NCBI GenBank assembly: GCA_002304945.1
Contig: DBPQ01000002.1
Location: 1 to 37,458, forward strand
From: Actinomycetales bacterium UBA1416
GTDB taxonomy: Bacteria > Actinomycetota > Actinomycetes > Actinomycetales > Actinomycetaceae
Direction: 5' to 3'
Length of the DNA: 37,458 bases
The translations under genes were made by a program, and so were the position numbers. Shown here piece after piece: positions 15,391 through 23,614 of the stretch (its first letter is position 1; each line of letters begins with the position of its first letter). The notes under the pieces were generated by a model. It did not search any database and had not been told where the DNA came from. It saw nothing but the letters and a program-made list of their open reading frames with translations.

Positions 15391-15533
15391 GTTCGGACGT
15401 TGCCGTCCGGCGTCTCGCCGAAGCTGTCGGTGACCTCGGCCCAGATGCTGCGCTCCTCGCGCTCCTCCTGCACCTTGGTCCACACGAGCCAGCCGGCCAG
15501 GGCGCCCGCGGCGCTCCAGAACAGCTTCCTCAC
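15381..15533 (-). CDS. DLW-39 family microprotein overlapping tRNA-Ala
   Basis: 50 residues from the GTG at 15533 (GTG AGG AAG CTG; GGAAGGGG lies about 7 nt upstream). The order is a short basic start MRKLFW, one hydrophobic segment (SAAGALAGWLVW), a charged stretch KVQEEREER, then IWAEVTD. This matches the DLW-39 family of tiny actinobacterial proteins encoded between the tRNA-Ile and tRNA-Ala genes near gyrA; the namesake DLW is SIW here. The TAG stop is the TAG at nucleotides 8-10 of the tRNA (GGGGCGGTAG), so gene and tRNA overlap by 10 bp on the same strand. Function is unknown. Confidence 0.8.
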   Translation of the reverse strand: MRKLFWSAAGALAGWLVWTKVQEEREERSIWAEVTDSFGETPDGNVRTGR

Positions 15534-15561
15534 AACGGGACCCCTTCCGTGCACATTCCGG

Positions 15562-15635
15562 TGGGCCTAACAGGACTTGAACCTGTGACCTCTTCCTTAT
15601 CAGGGAAGCGCTCTAACCGTCTGAGCTATAGGCCC
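15562..15635 (-). tRNA. tRNA-Ile (anticodon GAT)
   Basis: A 74-nt cloverleaf on the minus strand. Acceptor GGGCCTA pairs perfectly with TAGGCCC, discriminator A. The D-arm is GCTC/GAGC, the anticodon stem CTTCC/GGAAG encloses CTGATAA with GAT at the anticodon, and the T-arm is ACAGG-TTCAAGT-CCTGT. CCA is not encoded. With tRNA-Ala 170 bp downstream it forms the conserved pair next to gyrA and DUF3566. Confidence 0.95.
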
Positions 15636-15699
15636 GTGTCCCCGCATGGCGGGGCGCCGATTGAGATTATCCCAGAACGGCCCGTTTCCCCAAACCGGA

Positions 15700-16263
15700 T
15701 CAGTCGTCCGTGAGGGTGACGTGCAACCCACCGACGAGGGCGGCCACGATGTTGTAGACGAACGCCATCAGCGTGGAGAGCACCGTCAGCAGCACCACGT
15801 CCACGACGGCCACGATGGTGGCCATCGAGACCACGCGGTCGAAGCGGACGTACTCCATCAGGCCGAGCAGTTCGGGGCTGCCGATCTGCGTCAGCAGCTC
15901 GGTGATCTTCGCGAACACCTGCATCGTGTCGAGAACCAACCAGAGCGCGGCGGCGGCCACCACGATCATGATGCCGATCGCCACCGAGAGCAGGAACGAC
16001 AGCTTCATCACCGACCACGGGTCGAGCCGTGCCAGCGACAGTCGGACCCGGCGGGGACCCGTCCACGCCGGCTGCCGGGTGTCCGCCTCGTCCACGAGGC
16101 GCGGCCGGCTGGCGGTGTCCGCCTCGGCCGCGGTGAACCCCCCGAGCACGGACGTCCGGTTGGCGCGCGTGTCCTCGGACCGGTCGCCGTCGATCACCCG
16201 GGTGTCCGAGGCGAAGCGCTCGTCCCGGGTGGGCGGCGGCGGGGGTGTCTCGTCCTTGCTCAT
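15700..16263 (-). CDS. DUF3566 family membrane protein
   Basis: 187 residues. The first 80 are hydrophilic and disordered-looking (Pro, Asp, Thr, Arg rich). The C-terminal DUF3566 region begins at RRVRLSLARLDPWSVMKLSFLLS and has two transmembrane segments (about 83-111 and 144-180) around an amphipathic stretch. Function is unknown; the family is almost always encoded directly after gyrA in actinobacteria, as here. The ATG overlaps the gyrA stop by 4 bp, so it is the last coding gene of the gyrB-gyrA-DUF3566 unit, ahead of the tRNA pair. Confidence 0.92.
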   Translation of the reverse strand: MSKDETPPPPPTRDERFASDTRVIDGDRSEDTRANRTSVLGGFTAAEADTASRPRLVDEADTRQPAWTGPRRVRLSLARLDPWSVMKLSFLLSVAIGIMIVVAAAALWLVLDTMQVFAKITELLTQIGSPELLGLMEYVRFDRVVSMATIVAVVDVVLLTVLSTLMAFVYNIVAALVGGLHVTLTDD

Positions 16264-18824
16264 TCGCTCGTCCCGTCCTCCGTGGTGCCGTTACCCTCCG
16301 ACGCTACGCCATCGGCGGCACCGGCGACGGGCACATCCTCCGTGTTGCGGGCGACGGCGATGATCCGGTCCCCCTCGTCCGGCTTGGCGAAGGTCACGCC
16401 CTGGGTGTTCCGGCCGGTGCGGCTGACCTCGTCGATGCAGGAGCGGACGATCCGACCCCTGCCCATGATCGCGAGGACCTCGCGGCCCTCCTCGACCACC
16501 AGGGCGCCCACGAGGTCGCCCCGGGCCTCGACCAGGTTGGCAACCTTGATCCCCAGGCCGCCGCGGCCCTGCACCCGATACTCGCTGAGTGCCGTCCTCT
16601 TCGCGAAACCGCCCTCGGTCACCACGAACAGGTCCGCGCCCGGCACCACCTTCTGCATCGTCAGCAGGCTGTCGCCGGGCCGGAACTTCATGCCCACGAC
16701 GCCGGACGTGGCGCGGCCCATGGGGCGCAGCTGGTCGTCATCGGCGCTGAAGCGGATGGACATGCCGTGCCGGGAGACGAGCATGAGGTCGTCCTCCGCG
16801 TTCACGATGGCCCCGGCGACGAGTTCGTCCAGCTCGCCGTCGACCTCGCGCAGGTTGATCGCAATCACGCCACCGGCACGGTTGGAGTCGTACTCGGTGA
16901 GGCGGGTCTTCTTCACGAGGCCCGAGCGGGTGGCGAGCACCAGATACTCGGCCTCCTCGTAGTTCCGGATGACCCCGACGCCGGCGATCCGCTCGTCCGG
17001 CTGGAACGCCAGCAGGTTGGCGACGTGCTGGCCCTTGGAGTCCCGGCCGCCCTCCGGCAGCTCGTACGCCTTCGCGCGGTAGACCCGCCCGAGGGTGGTG
17101 AAGAACAGCAGCCAGTGGTGGGTGGAGGTGACGAAGAAGTGCTCGACGACGTCGTCCTCCCGCAGCGAGGCGCCCCGGATCCCCTTGCCACCCCGGTGCT
17201 GGGAACGGTAGTTGTCCACGCGGGTGCGCTTGGCGTACCCGCCCCGGGTGATGGTGACGACGACCTCCTCCTCGGGGATGAGGTCCTCCACGGACATGTC
17301 ACCGTCGTAGGGCAGGATCGTGGTCCGGCGGGGCTCACCGTACCGGGCCACGATCTCGCCGAGCTCGGTGCCGACGATCTCCCGCTGTCGGGCAGGGCGG
17401 GCCAGGATGTCCCGGAAATCCGCGATCTTCGCCGCGAAGGCGGCATGCTCGTCGAGGATCTTCTGGCGTTCCAGGGCGGCGAGCCGGCGCAGCTGGAGGG
17501 ACAGGATCGCCTCGGCCTGCGCCTCGTCCACACCGAGCAGCTCCATGAGCCCGGTGCGCGCCTCGTCGGTGGTCTGGGAGGCGCGGATGAGGGCGATGAC
17601 CTCGTCCAGCACGTCGAGGGCCTTGAGGTAGCCCTCGAGGAGGTGCATGCGGTCCTCGGCGTCGCGGAGCAGGTTGCGCGTCCGCCGGACGATGACCTCG
17701 ACCTGGTGGGTGACCCAGTGGCGCACGAACCCGTCGAGCGAGAGGGTGCGGGGCACGCCGTCGACGAGGGCGAGCATGTTCGCCGGGAAGTTGTCCTGGA
17801 GCTGGGTGTGCTTGTAGAGGTTGTTGAGCACCACCTTGGCGATCGCGTCCCGCTTCAGCACGATGACGATCCGCGTGCCGGTGCGGCCCGAGGTCTCGTC
17901 CCTCAGGTCAGCGATGCCGGACAGGCGCCCGTCGCGCACCATGGTGGCGATCTTGTCCACCAGGTTGTCCGGGTTCACCTGGTAGGGCAGCTCGGTGACC
18001 ACGAGGCACTGGCGGCCCTGGATCTCCTCGACGTTGACGACGGCGCGCTGCGTGACGGAGCCGCGGCCCGTGCGGTAGGCGTCCTCGATCCCGCGCACCC
18101 CGAGGATGGTGGCTCCCGTGGGGAAGTCCGGGCCCTTGACGCGGAGCATCAGCTCGCCGAGCAGCTCCTCCTTCGAGGCGTCCGGGTGGTCGAGGAACCA
18201 CTGCACGCCCTCGGCCACCTCCCGCAGGTTGTGGGGCGGGATCCGGGTGGCCATGCCGACGGCGATGCCCTCCGATCCGTTCACCAGCAGGTTCGGGAAG
18301 CGGGCGGGCAGGACCACCGGCTCCTGGTCCCGGCCGTCGTAGTTGTCCTGGAAGTCCACCGTGTCCCGGTCGATGTCCCGCACCATCTCCATGGCGAGGG
18401 GGGCCATCTTGCACTCGGTGTAGCGCGGCGCCGCGGCGGACTGGTTGCCCGGCGAGCCGAAGTTGCCCTGCCCCAGCACGAGGGGGTGGCGCATCGACCA
18501 GGGCTGCACGAGGCGGACGATCGCGTCGTAGATCGCCGAGTCGCCGTGGGGGTGGTAGGTCCCCATCACGTCGCCCACCACGCGCGCGCACTTGGAGAAG
18601 CCCGCGTTGGGGCGGTAGCCGCCGTCGTACATCGCGTAGAGGATGCGGCGGTGGACCGGCTTCATGCCGTCGCGCACGTCCGGGAGGGCGCGCCCGACGA
18701 TCACGCTCATCGCGTAGTCGAGGTAGGAGCGCTGCATCTCGGACTGCAGGTCCACCTGCTCGATGCGGTCGCGCCCCGTGGTGGAGACGTCGATCTCGGT
18801 GGTCTCGTCGTACTCGTCGCTCAC
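16260..18824 (-). CDS. gyrA: DNA gyrase subunit A
   Basis: 854 residues from the GTG at 18824. The catalytic Tyr135 lies in AAAPRYTECKM. The quinolone-resistance region reads HPHGDSAIYDAIV, with Ser96 and Asp100 at the classic positions, that is, the wild-type, susceptible-type residues. A GyrA box is visible as QHRGGKG (QRRGGKG in E. coli), followed by the beta-pinwheel C-terminal domain with repeated GxxxR/K blades; this marks GyrA rather than ParC. With GyrB it introduces negative supercoils. The start lies 9 bp after the gyrB stop and the end overlaps DUF3566. Confidence 0.98.
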   Translation of the reverse strand: MSDEYDETTEIDVSTTGRDRIEQVDLQSEMQRSYLDYAMSVIVGRALPDVRDGMKPVHRRILYAMYDGGYRPNAGFSKCARVVGDVMGTYHPHGDSAIYDAIVRLVQPWSMRHPLVLGQGNFGSPGNQSAAAPRYTECKMAPLAMEMVRDIDRDTVDFQDNYDGRDQEPVVLPARFPNLLVNGSEGIAVGMATRIPPHNLREVAEGVQWFLDHPDASKEELLGELMLRVKGPDFPTGATILGVRGIEDAYRTGRGSVTQRAVVNVEEIQGRQCLVVTELPYQVNPDNLVDKIATMVRDGRLSGIADLRDETSGRTGTRIVIVLKRDAIAKVVLNNLYKHTQLQDNFPANMLALVDGVPRTLSLDGFVRHWVTHQVEVIVRRTRNLLRDAEDRMHLLEGYLKALDVLDEVIALIRASQTTDEARTGLMELLGVDEAQAEAILSLQLRRLAALERQKILDEHAAFAAKIADFRDILARPARQREIVGTELGEIVARYGEPRRTTILPYDGDMSVEDLIPEEEVVVTITRGGYAKRTRVDNYRSQHRGGKGIRGASLREDDVVEHFFVTSTHHWLLFFTTLGRVYRAKAYELPEGGRDSKGQHVANLLAFQPDERIAGVGVIRNYEEAEYLVLATRSGLVKKTRLTEYDSNRAGGVIAINLREVDGELDELVAGAIVNAEDDLMLVSRHGMSIRFSADDDQLRPMGRATSGVVGMKFRPGDSLLTMQKVVPGADLFVVTEGGFAKRTALSEYRVQGRGGLGIKVANLVEARGDLVGALVVEEGREVLAIMGRGRIVRSCIDEVSRTGRNTQGVTFAKPDEGDRIIAVARNTEDVPVAGAADGVASEGNGTTEDGTSE

Positions 18825-18833
18825 GTGTCAGTC

Positions 18834-20846
18834 CTAGATGTCGAGGAAGCGCACGTCTTTGGCGTTGCGCTGGATGAAGCTGCGGCGGGCGTCGACGTCC
18901 TCGCCCATGAGGATGGAGAAGATCTCGTCCGCCGCGGCGGCCTCCCCGATGGTGATCTGCCGGAGCGTGCGCGTCTCCGGATTCATGGTGGTCTCCCAGA
19001 GCTCGGAGTCGTTCATCTCGCCGAGGCCCTTGTACCGCTGAATGGCGCCCTCCTTGGGGAGGCGCTTGTTGGTCTGCGCCCCGAGGGCGAGCAGCGCGTC
19101 GCGCTCCTTGTCGGAGTAGACGTACTGGTGCGGCGCATTCGTCCACTTGAGCCGGTACAGGGGCGGCTGGGCCAGGTAGACGTGCCCCTCGGAGATGAGG
19201 GGCTTCATGTAGCGGAACAGCAGGGTGAGGAGCAGGGTGGCGATGTGCTGCCCGTCCACGTCGGCGTCGGACATCAGCACGATCTTGTAGTACCGCAGCC
19301 GGGAGATGTCGAACTCCTCACCCACCCCGGTGCCCAGAGCCGTGATGAGGGACTGGATGGAGTCGCTGCTCATCGCCCGGTCCGGACGGGCCTTCTCCAC
19401 GTTCAGGATCTTGCCCCGCAGCGGCAGGACAGCCTGGGTCTTCGGATCCCGCCCCTGGACGGCGGAACCGCCCGCGGAGTCCCCCTCGACGACGAAGATC
19501 TCGGAGATCGTCGCGTCCCGGGAGGTGCAGTCCTTGAGCTTGCCCGGCATGGACGCGGACTCGAGCGCCCCCTTCCGCCGGGTGGCCTCGCGGGCCTTCC
19601 GCGCGGCGATCCGGGCGGCGGAGGCCTGCTGGGCCTTCCGGATGATCTCCCGGGCCTCGGACGGGTGGGCGTCCAGCCAGTCCCCGAGGTGCGAGTACAG
19701 CTGCTGCTGCACGAAGGTGCGCGCCTCGGTGTTGCCGAGCTTCGTCTTGGTCTGACCCTCGAACTGCGGTTCGCCGAGCTTCACGGAGACGACGGCGGTC
19801 AGGCCCTCCCGGATGTCGTCACCCGTCAGGTTGTCGTCCTTGTCCTTGAGCAGGCCCTTGTCGCGGGCGTACTTGTTCATCAGCGAGGTGAGGGCGGAGC
19901 GGAAGCCCTCCTCGTGGGTGCCGCCCTCGGAGGTGTTGATCGTGTTCGCGTAGGTGTGCACGGACTCGGAGTAGCCGTTGGTCCACTGCATCGCGATCTC
20001 CAGCGAGATGCGGCGCTGGGTGTCCTCCGCCTCCAGGTAGATGACCTCCGGGTTCACCGCCTCGGCCCTCTTCATGGAGTTCAGGTAGGTCACGAAGTCG
20101 ACGAGCCCGCCCTCGTACAGGTAGCTGACCTCGCGGTGACCGGGCTGCGGGTCGTCCGACGGCCCGGCCTCGTCGCCCGTGATCTCGTCGCCCTCGTCCG
20201 TGGCGGTGGGGCGCTCGTCCAGCAGGGTGATGCGCAGTCCCTTGTTCAGGAAGGCCATCTGCTGGAAACGGACGCGCAGCGTCTCGAAGTTGAAGTCCGT
20301 GGTCTCGAAGATGGTGGGGTCCGGGTAGAACGTCTGGGTCGTCCCCGTCTCGTCCGTCTCCTCGCCCCTCACGAGCGTGGTGAGCGGCCTGCCCCCGTCC
20401 CCGAAGGTCTGCCGCCACACGTGGCCCTGCCGCCGCACCTCGGTCTCCACCCGTTCGGACAGGGCGTTCACCACCGAGATGCCGACGCCGTGCAACCCGC
20501 CGGACACCGCGTACCCGCCACCGCCGAACTTGCCGCCGGCGTGGAGGATGGTCATGACCACCTCCACGGTGGGGCGGCCCTCCGTGGGGTGGATGTCCAC
20601 GGGAATCCCGCGGCCGTCGTCGGAGACCCGCACCCCGCCGTCGGCCTGCAGCGTCACCTCGATGTGCGTGCAGTAGCCGGCCAGGGCCTCGTCCACCGAG
20701 TTGTCGACCACCTCGTACACGAGGTGGTGCAGTCCCCGCTCCCCGGTCGAGCCGATGTACATGCCGGGGCGCTTGCGCACCGCCTCGAGCCCCTCGAGAA
20801 CGGTGATGTTCTCCGCGCCGTAGGCCTGCCCGTTCGCTTCAGCCAC
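18834..20846 (-). CDS. gyrB: DNA gyrase subunit B
   Basis: 670 residues from the GTG at 20846, preceded by GAGGAG. The GHKL ATPase domain shows NSVDEALAGY, DDGRGIPVD and GGLHGVGISVVNAL. An acidic insertion (about residues 212-230) before YLYEGG resembles the one in actinobacterial GyrB. The Toprim domain has EGDSAGGSA and DADVDGQHI, and the C-terminal tail ends with QRYKGLGEMN and VRFLDI. It hydrolyses ATP and binds Mg2+ for strand passage with GyrA, encoded 9 bp downstream. A possible promoter and a DnaA-box-like nonamer lie upstream. Confidence 0.98.
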   Translation of the reverse strand: MAEANGQAYGAENITVLEGLEAVRKRPGMYIGSTGERGLHHLVYEVVDNSVDEALAGYCTHIEVTLQADGGVRVSDDGRGIPVDIHPTEGRPTVEVVMTILHAGGKFGGGGYAVSGGLHGVGISVVNALSERVETEVRRQGHVWRQTFGDGGRPLTTLVRGEETDETGTTQTFYPDPTIFETTDFNFETLRVRFQQMAFLNKGLRITLLDERPTATDEGDEITGDEAGPSDDPQPGHREVSYLYEGGLVDFVTYLNSMKRAEAVNPEVIYLEAEDTQRRISLEIAMQWTNGYSESVHTYANTINTSEGGTHEEGFRSALTSLMNKYARDKGLLKDKDDNLTGDDIREGLTAVVSVKLGEPQFEGQTKTKLGNTEARTFVQQQLYSHLGDWLDAHPSEAREIIRKAQQASAARIAARKAREATRRKGALESASMPGKLKDCTSRDATISEIFVVEGDSAGGSAVQGRDPKTQAVLPLRGKILNVEKARPDRAMSSDSIQSLITALGTGVGEEFDISRLRYYKIVLMSDADVDGQHIATLLLTLLFRYMKPLISEGHVYLAQPPLYRLKWTNAPHQYVYSDKERDALLALGAQTNKRLPKEGAIQRYKGLGEMNDSELWETTMNPETRTLRQITIGEAAAADEIFSILMGEDVDARRSFIQRNAKDVRFLDI

Positions 20847-20946
20847 GCAGGATCTCCTCAGTGTCGATTGGCACCACAGCGGGGCGCCCGGCCAGCCGTC
20901 GAGGTCCGCGGCTCGAGTGGGCCACGCGGAGGGGCTGTCACCTCAC

Positions 20947-20985
20947 ATTCTACCCCGGATTCCCGGCCCCCAGCGTCTGTCCACA
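20947..20985 (-). promoter_or_regulatory. Possible gyrB promoter region with DnaA-box-like nonamer
   Basis: On the minus strand TAGAAT (20952-20947) is a good -10; no clear -35 is present at 17-18 bp. CTGTCCACA on the plus strand (20977-20985) is one mismatch from the actinobacterial DnaA box TTGTCCACA and lies about 25 bp upstream of the -10. The predicted leader to the gyrB GTG is about 95 nt. No other element is clear in the 201-bp spacer. Confidence 0.4.
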
Positions 20986-21047
20986 GGCCGTTGGGGCCCA
21001 CCCACCACACTGACCCTCGCGGGCCGCAGCGGCCCTCCTGCGCGCTC

Positions 21048-21569
21048 CTAGCCGTAGGTGTCCCGTGGACCGCGCCCCCGAACGGAGCGCAGGCCGTGCT
21101 TCCAGGACGGCCCGGCCGGCCCCAGCACGGTGATCTCCCGGACCACGTCCGCCCCCACCACCTCGCCGATCCGCGCGCGCAGGCTCCCCTGGAGCAACCG
21201 GACCTGAGTGGCCCAGGCCGTGGAACTGGCGCGGACCACCAGGGTGCCGTCCTCGAAGCGCTCCACCCTGGTGTGCTCGGCGATCGCCTCGCCCACGATC
21301 TCGCCCCAGCGGCTCACCACGCCCGCCACCTCCAGGGGTTCCTCCCACCCGCGGGTGTGGATCAGGGCGTCGGCGACGGCTCCGATCGGCTGGGGGTCGC
21401 GCGCAGACGGTCCGGCGCCGCTGCCGGCGTTCCCGAGCCCGGGTCCGGCGGCCACCCCACCGGGCTCCGGCGCCCTGCGGCGCCTCCGCCCGCGGTACCC
21501 GGGTGTCCTCGCGAGCGCGCGGGCGCGCTCCAGGGCCTGGAAGGCCGCCGCGTCGTCGTCGTCGCTCAC
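21048..21569 (-). CDS. DUF721 family protein (DciA-like)
   Basis: 173 residues from the GTG at 21569, which overlaps the recF stop (GTGA). The N-terminus is short, polar and acidic (MSDDDDAAAFQAL), followed by a basic linker with RGRRRRR. The DUF721 domain (about 60-150) shows IGAVADALIHTRGWEEPL, then VVSRWGEIVGEAIAEHTRVERFEDGTLVVRASSTAWATQ in pieces, which is the DciA core. DciA proteins load or operate the replicative helicase DnaB in bacteria without DnaC or DnaI. Position between recF and gyrB is the conserved actinobacterial one. The helicase-loading role here is inferred from the family. Confidence 0.88.
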   Translation of the reverse strand: MSDDDDAAAFQALERARALARTPGYRGRRRRRAPEPGGVAAGPGLGNAGSGAGPSARDPQPIGAVADALIHTRGWEEPLEVAGVVSRWGEIVGEAIAEHTRVERFEDGTLVVRASSTAWATQVRLLQGSLRARIGEVVGADVVREITVLGPAGPSWKHGLRSVRGRGPRDTYG

Positions 21570-22717
21570 GCCGCCTCCTCGATCACGCCGGCCGTGACCT
21601 GGAAGCGCTGCCCGTCCAGCCCGGCGGGGACGTCGTCCGGCACGGCGGCGGTGATGAACACCTGCTGCGCCGCTGCCACCATCTCCGCCAGGCGGGCGCG
21701 CCGGCGCGCGTCGAGTTCCGCGAACACGTCGTCGAGGATCAGAACCGGGGCCTCCCCCGCCTCTGCCCGCAACAGCTCGAAGGCGCCCATGCGCAGCGCG
21801 AGGGCGAGCGACCACGACTCACCGTGGGAGGCGTAGCCCTTGGCCGGCAGGTCGCCGATGCCGAGCACCAGGTCGTCCCGGTGCGGCCCGACGAGGCACA
21901 CACCCCGGTCCAGCTCCTGCCGTCGCAGCCGCTGCATGGCGGCGACCATCCGGCTGGTGAGGGTGGCGACGTCGGCGGCCTCGCCGGCGCCGCTCCCCTC
22001 CGTCCCCTCCTCCGCCTTCTCGAGCGACGACCGGATCGCGAGCGAGGCCTCGCCGGCACCGTCGGAGACCGAACGGTAGGCCTCTGAGACGTGGGGGGTC
22101 AGGGCCTCGACGAGGGCGGCCCGGGCCGCGATCAGCTGAGCGCCCGCCTCGGCGAGGTGGCCGTCCCACACCTCGAGGGTGGACATCAGTGCGTCCGGGA
22201 CCCGGCGGCCCCCGCCGGTGGACTTCAGGAGGGCGGACCGCTGTCGCAGGATCCGGTCGTACTCGGACCGGACGGCGGCGAGCCGGGGGGTGCGGGTCAC
22301 CACGAGGTCGTCGAGGTAGCGCCGCCGGTCCGTGGGGTCGCCCTTCACCAGCGAGAGATCCTCGGGTGCGAACACGACGGCCTTCAGGACCCCGAGCACG
22401 TCCCGGGTGCGGGCGGGGGCGCGATTGATCCGCGCCCTGTTCGCGCGGCCCGCGATGATCTCGAGTTCGAGGAGCGTGGGACGGCCCTCGCTGACCACCT
22501 TGGCGCGGATGACGGCCCCGCTCGCCCCGGCACGAACGAGCGCAGTGTCGGCGGACACGCGATGGGAGGAGAACGTGGCGAGGTACGCGATCGCCTCGAC
22601 GAGGTTCGTCTTGCCCTGGCCGTTCGCCCCGAGGAGCGTGACGACGCCCTCCGAGAAGGAGACCACCGCCTCGGCGTAGTTGCGGAAGTCGTTGAGCGCC
22701 AGGTCCGAGACGTACAC
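21566..22717 (-). CDS. recF: DNA replication and repair protein RecF
   Basis: 383 residues from the GTG at 22717. The SMC-like ATPase has Walker A GANGQGKTN (30-38), an ABC-type signature in YASHGESWSLALALRMG, and Walker B LILDDVFAELD. RecF binds single/double-strand junctions and helps RecO and RecR load RecA at gaps. The gene starts one base after the gnd stop and ends overlapping DUF721, so gnd-recF-DUF721 read as one operon following dnaN. The FRNYAEAVVSF N-terminus is typical of actinobacterial RecF. Confidence 0.96.
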   Translation of the reverse strand: MYVSDLALNDFRNYAEAVVSFSEGVVTLLGANGQGKTNLVEAIAYLATFSSHRVSADTALVRAGASGAVIRAKVVSEGRPTLLELEIIAGRANRARINRAPARTRDVLGVLKAVVFAPEDLSLVKGDPTDRRRYLDDLVVTRTPRLAAVRSEYDRILRQRSALLKSTGGGRRVPDALMSTLEVWDGHLAEAGAQLIAARAALVEALTPHVSEAYRSVSDGAGEASLAIRSSLEKAEEGTEGSGAGEAADVATLTSRMVAAMQRLRRQELDRGVCLVGPHRDDLVLGIGDLPAKGYASHGESWSLALALRMGAFELLRAEAGEAPVLILDDVFAELDARRRARLAEMVAAAQQVFITAAVPDDVPAGLDGQRFQVTAGVIEEAA

Positions 22718-22718
22718 C

Positions 22719-23606
22719 TCAGTCCGCGGGCTTGACCGCGTGGCCCCCGAACTGCTGCCGCAGGGCGGCGATGGCCTTCATGGCCTGGGACTCCTCCTGC
22801 CGAGACTCGAAGCGCGCGAAGAGGGAGGCCGCGATCGTGTGGAGCGGGACCGCGTTGCGGATGCCCTCCTCCACCGTCCACCGGCCCTCACCGGAGTCCT
22901 CGGCATAGCCCTCGATGGCATCGAGCTCGGGATCCTCCTCCAGGGCGCGGACCATCAGCTCGAGGAGCCAGGAGCGCACCACAGTGCCCCGCTGCCACGC
23001 CTTGAAAACGGCCGACACGTCGGGGACGAGCTCGTCCTGGGTGGTGAGCAGTTCGTAGCCCTCGGCGTAGGCCTGCATGATGGCGTACTCGATGCCGTTG
23101 TGGACCATCTTGGTGTAGTGCCCGGACCCCACCGGGCCGGCGTGGACGAAACTCTCCTCGCGGGGCCCCTCGGGGCGGAGGGTGTCGAGGACCGGCAGCA
23201 GGCGCGCGATGGCCTCGTCACTGCCGCCCGCCATCATCGCGTAGCCCTCGGCGCGGCCCCAGACGCCACCGGAGACGCCGACGTCGACGTAGTCGATGCC
23301 CTTCTCGGCGAGCAGCTCGGCGTTCGGCCGGTCCTGGGTGAAGCGGGAGTTCCCGCCGTCGATGACGAGGTCGCCCGGCTCGAGCACCTCGGCGAGCTGG
23401 GCGACGGTCGCCTGGGTGGGGGCACCCGCGGGCACCATCACCCACACGGCTCGGGGCGCGGGAAGAGCGTCCCGGAGTGCCTCGAGGGTGTCGACGTCCC
23501 GATTCTCGGGACTGAGGTCATAGCCCACGACGCGGTGTCCCCCGGCGCGCAGGCGTTCTGCCATGTTGTGTCCCATGCGGCCGAGGCCGACCATGCCGAG
23601 GTCCAT
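22719..23606 (-). CDS. gnd: 6-phosphogluconate dehydrogenase, short decarboxylating type
   Basis: 295 residues, shorter than the roughly 470-residue classical enzyme. The Rossmann motif GLGRMGHNMAERL (8-20) binds the dinucleotide; the substrate motif GVSGGVWGRAEGY and the catalytic GHYTKMVHNGIEYAIMQ with Lys and His-Asn follow. It oxidises 6-phosphogluconate to ribulose 5-phosphate and CO2 in the pentose phosphate pathway; short forms are often NAD-dependent, which cannot be proved here. The dnaN-gnd-recF arrangement is typical for many actinobacteria and has no known functional reason. The gap to dnaN is 8 bp. Confidence 0.94.
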   Translation of the reverse strand: MDLGMVGLGRMGHNMAERLRAGGHRVVGYDLSPENRDVDTLEALRDALPAPRAVWVMVPAGAPTQATVAQLAEVLEPGDLVIDGGNSRFTQDRPNAELLAEKGIDYVDVGVSGGVWGRAEGYAMMAGGSDEAIARLLPVLDTLRPEGPREESFVHAGPVGSGHYTKMVHNGIEYAIMQAYAEGYELLTTQDELVPDVSAVFKAWQRGTVVRSWLLELMVRALEEDPELDAIEGYAEDSGEGRWTVEEGIRNAVPLHTIAASLFARFESRQEESQAMKAIAALRQQFGGHAVKPAD

Positions 23607-23614
23607 GTCTGTTC

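Noticed and set aside
16260..18824. Possibility that this is parC rather than gyrA
   Set aside because: The GyrA box (QHRGGKG) and direct linkage to gyrB show gyrase; actinobacteria usually lack topoisomerase IV.
16245..21836. Very long open frame (1863 codons) on the plus strand opposite gyrA and gyrB
   Set aside because: It is antisense to two unmistakable conserved genes; long antisense frames are common at this G+C, and its His/Gly/Val/Asp-rich translation matches no family.
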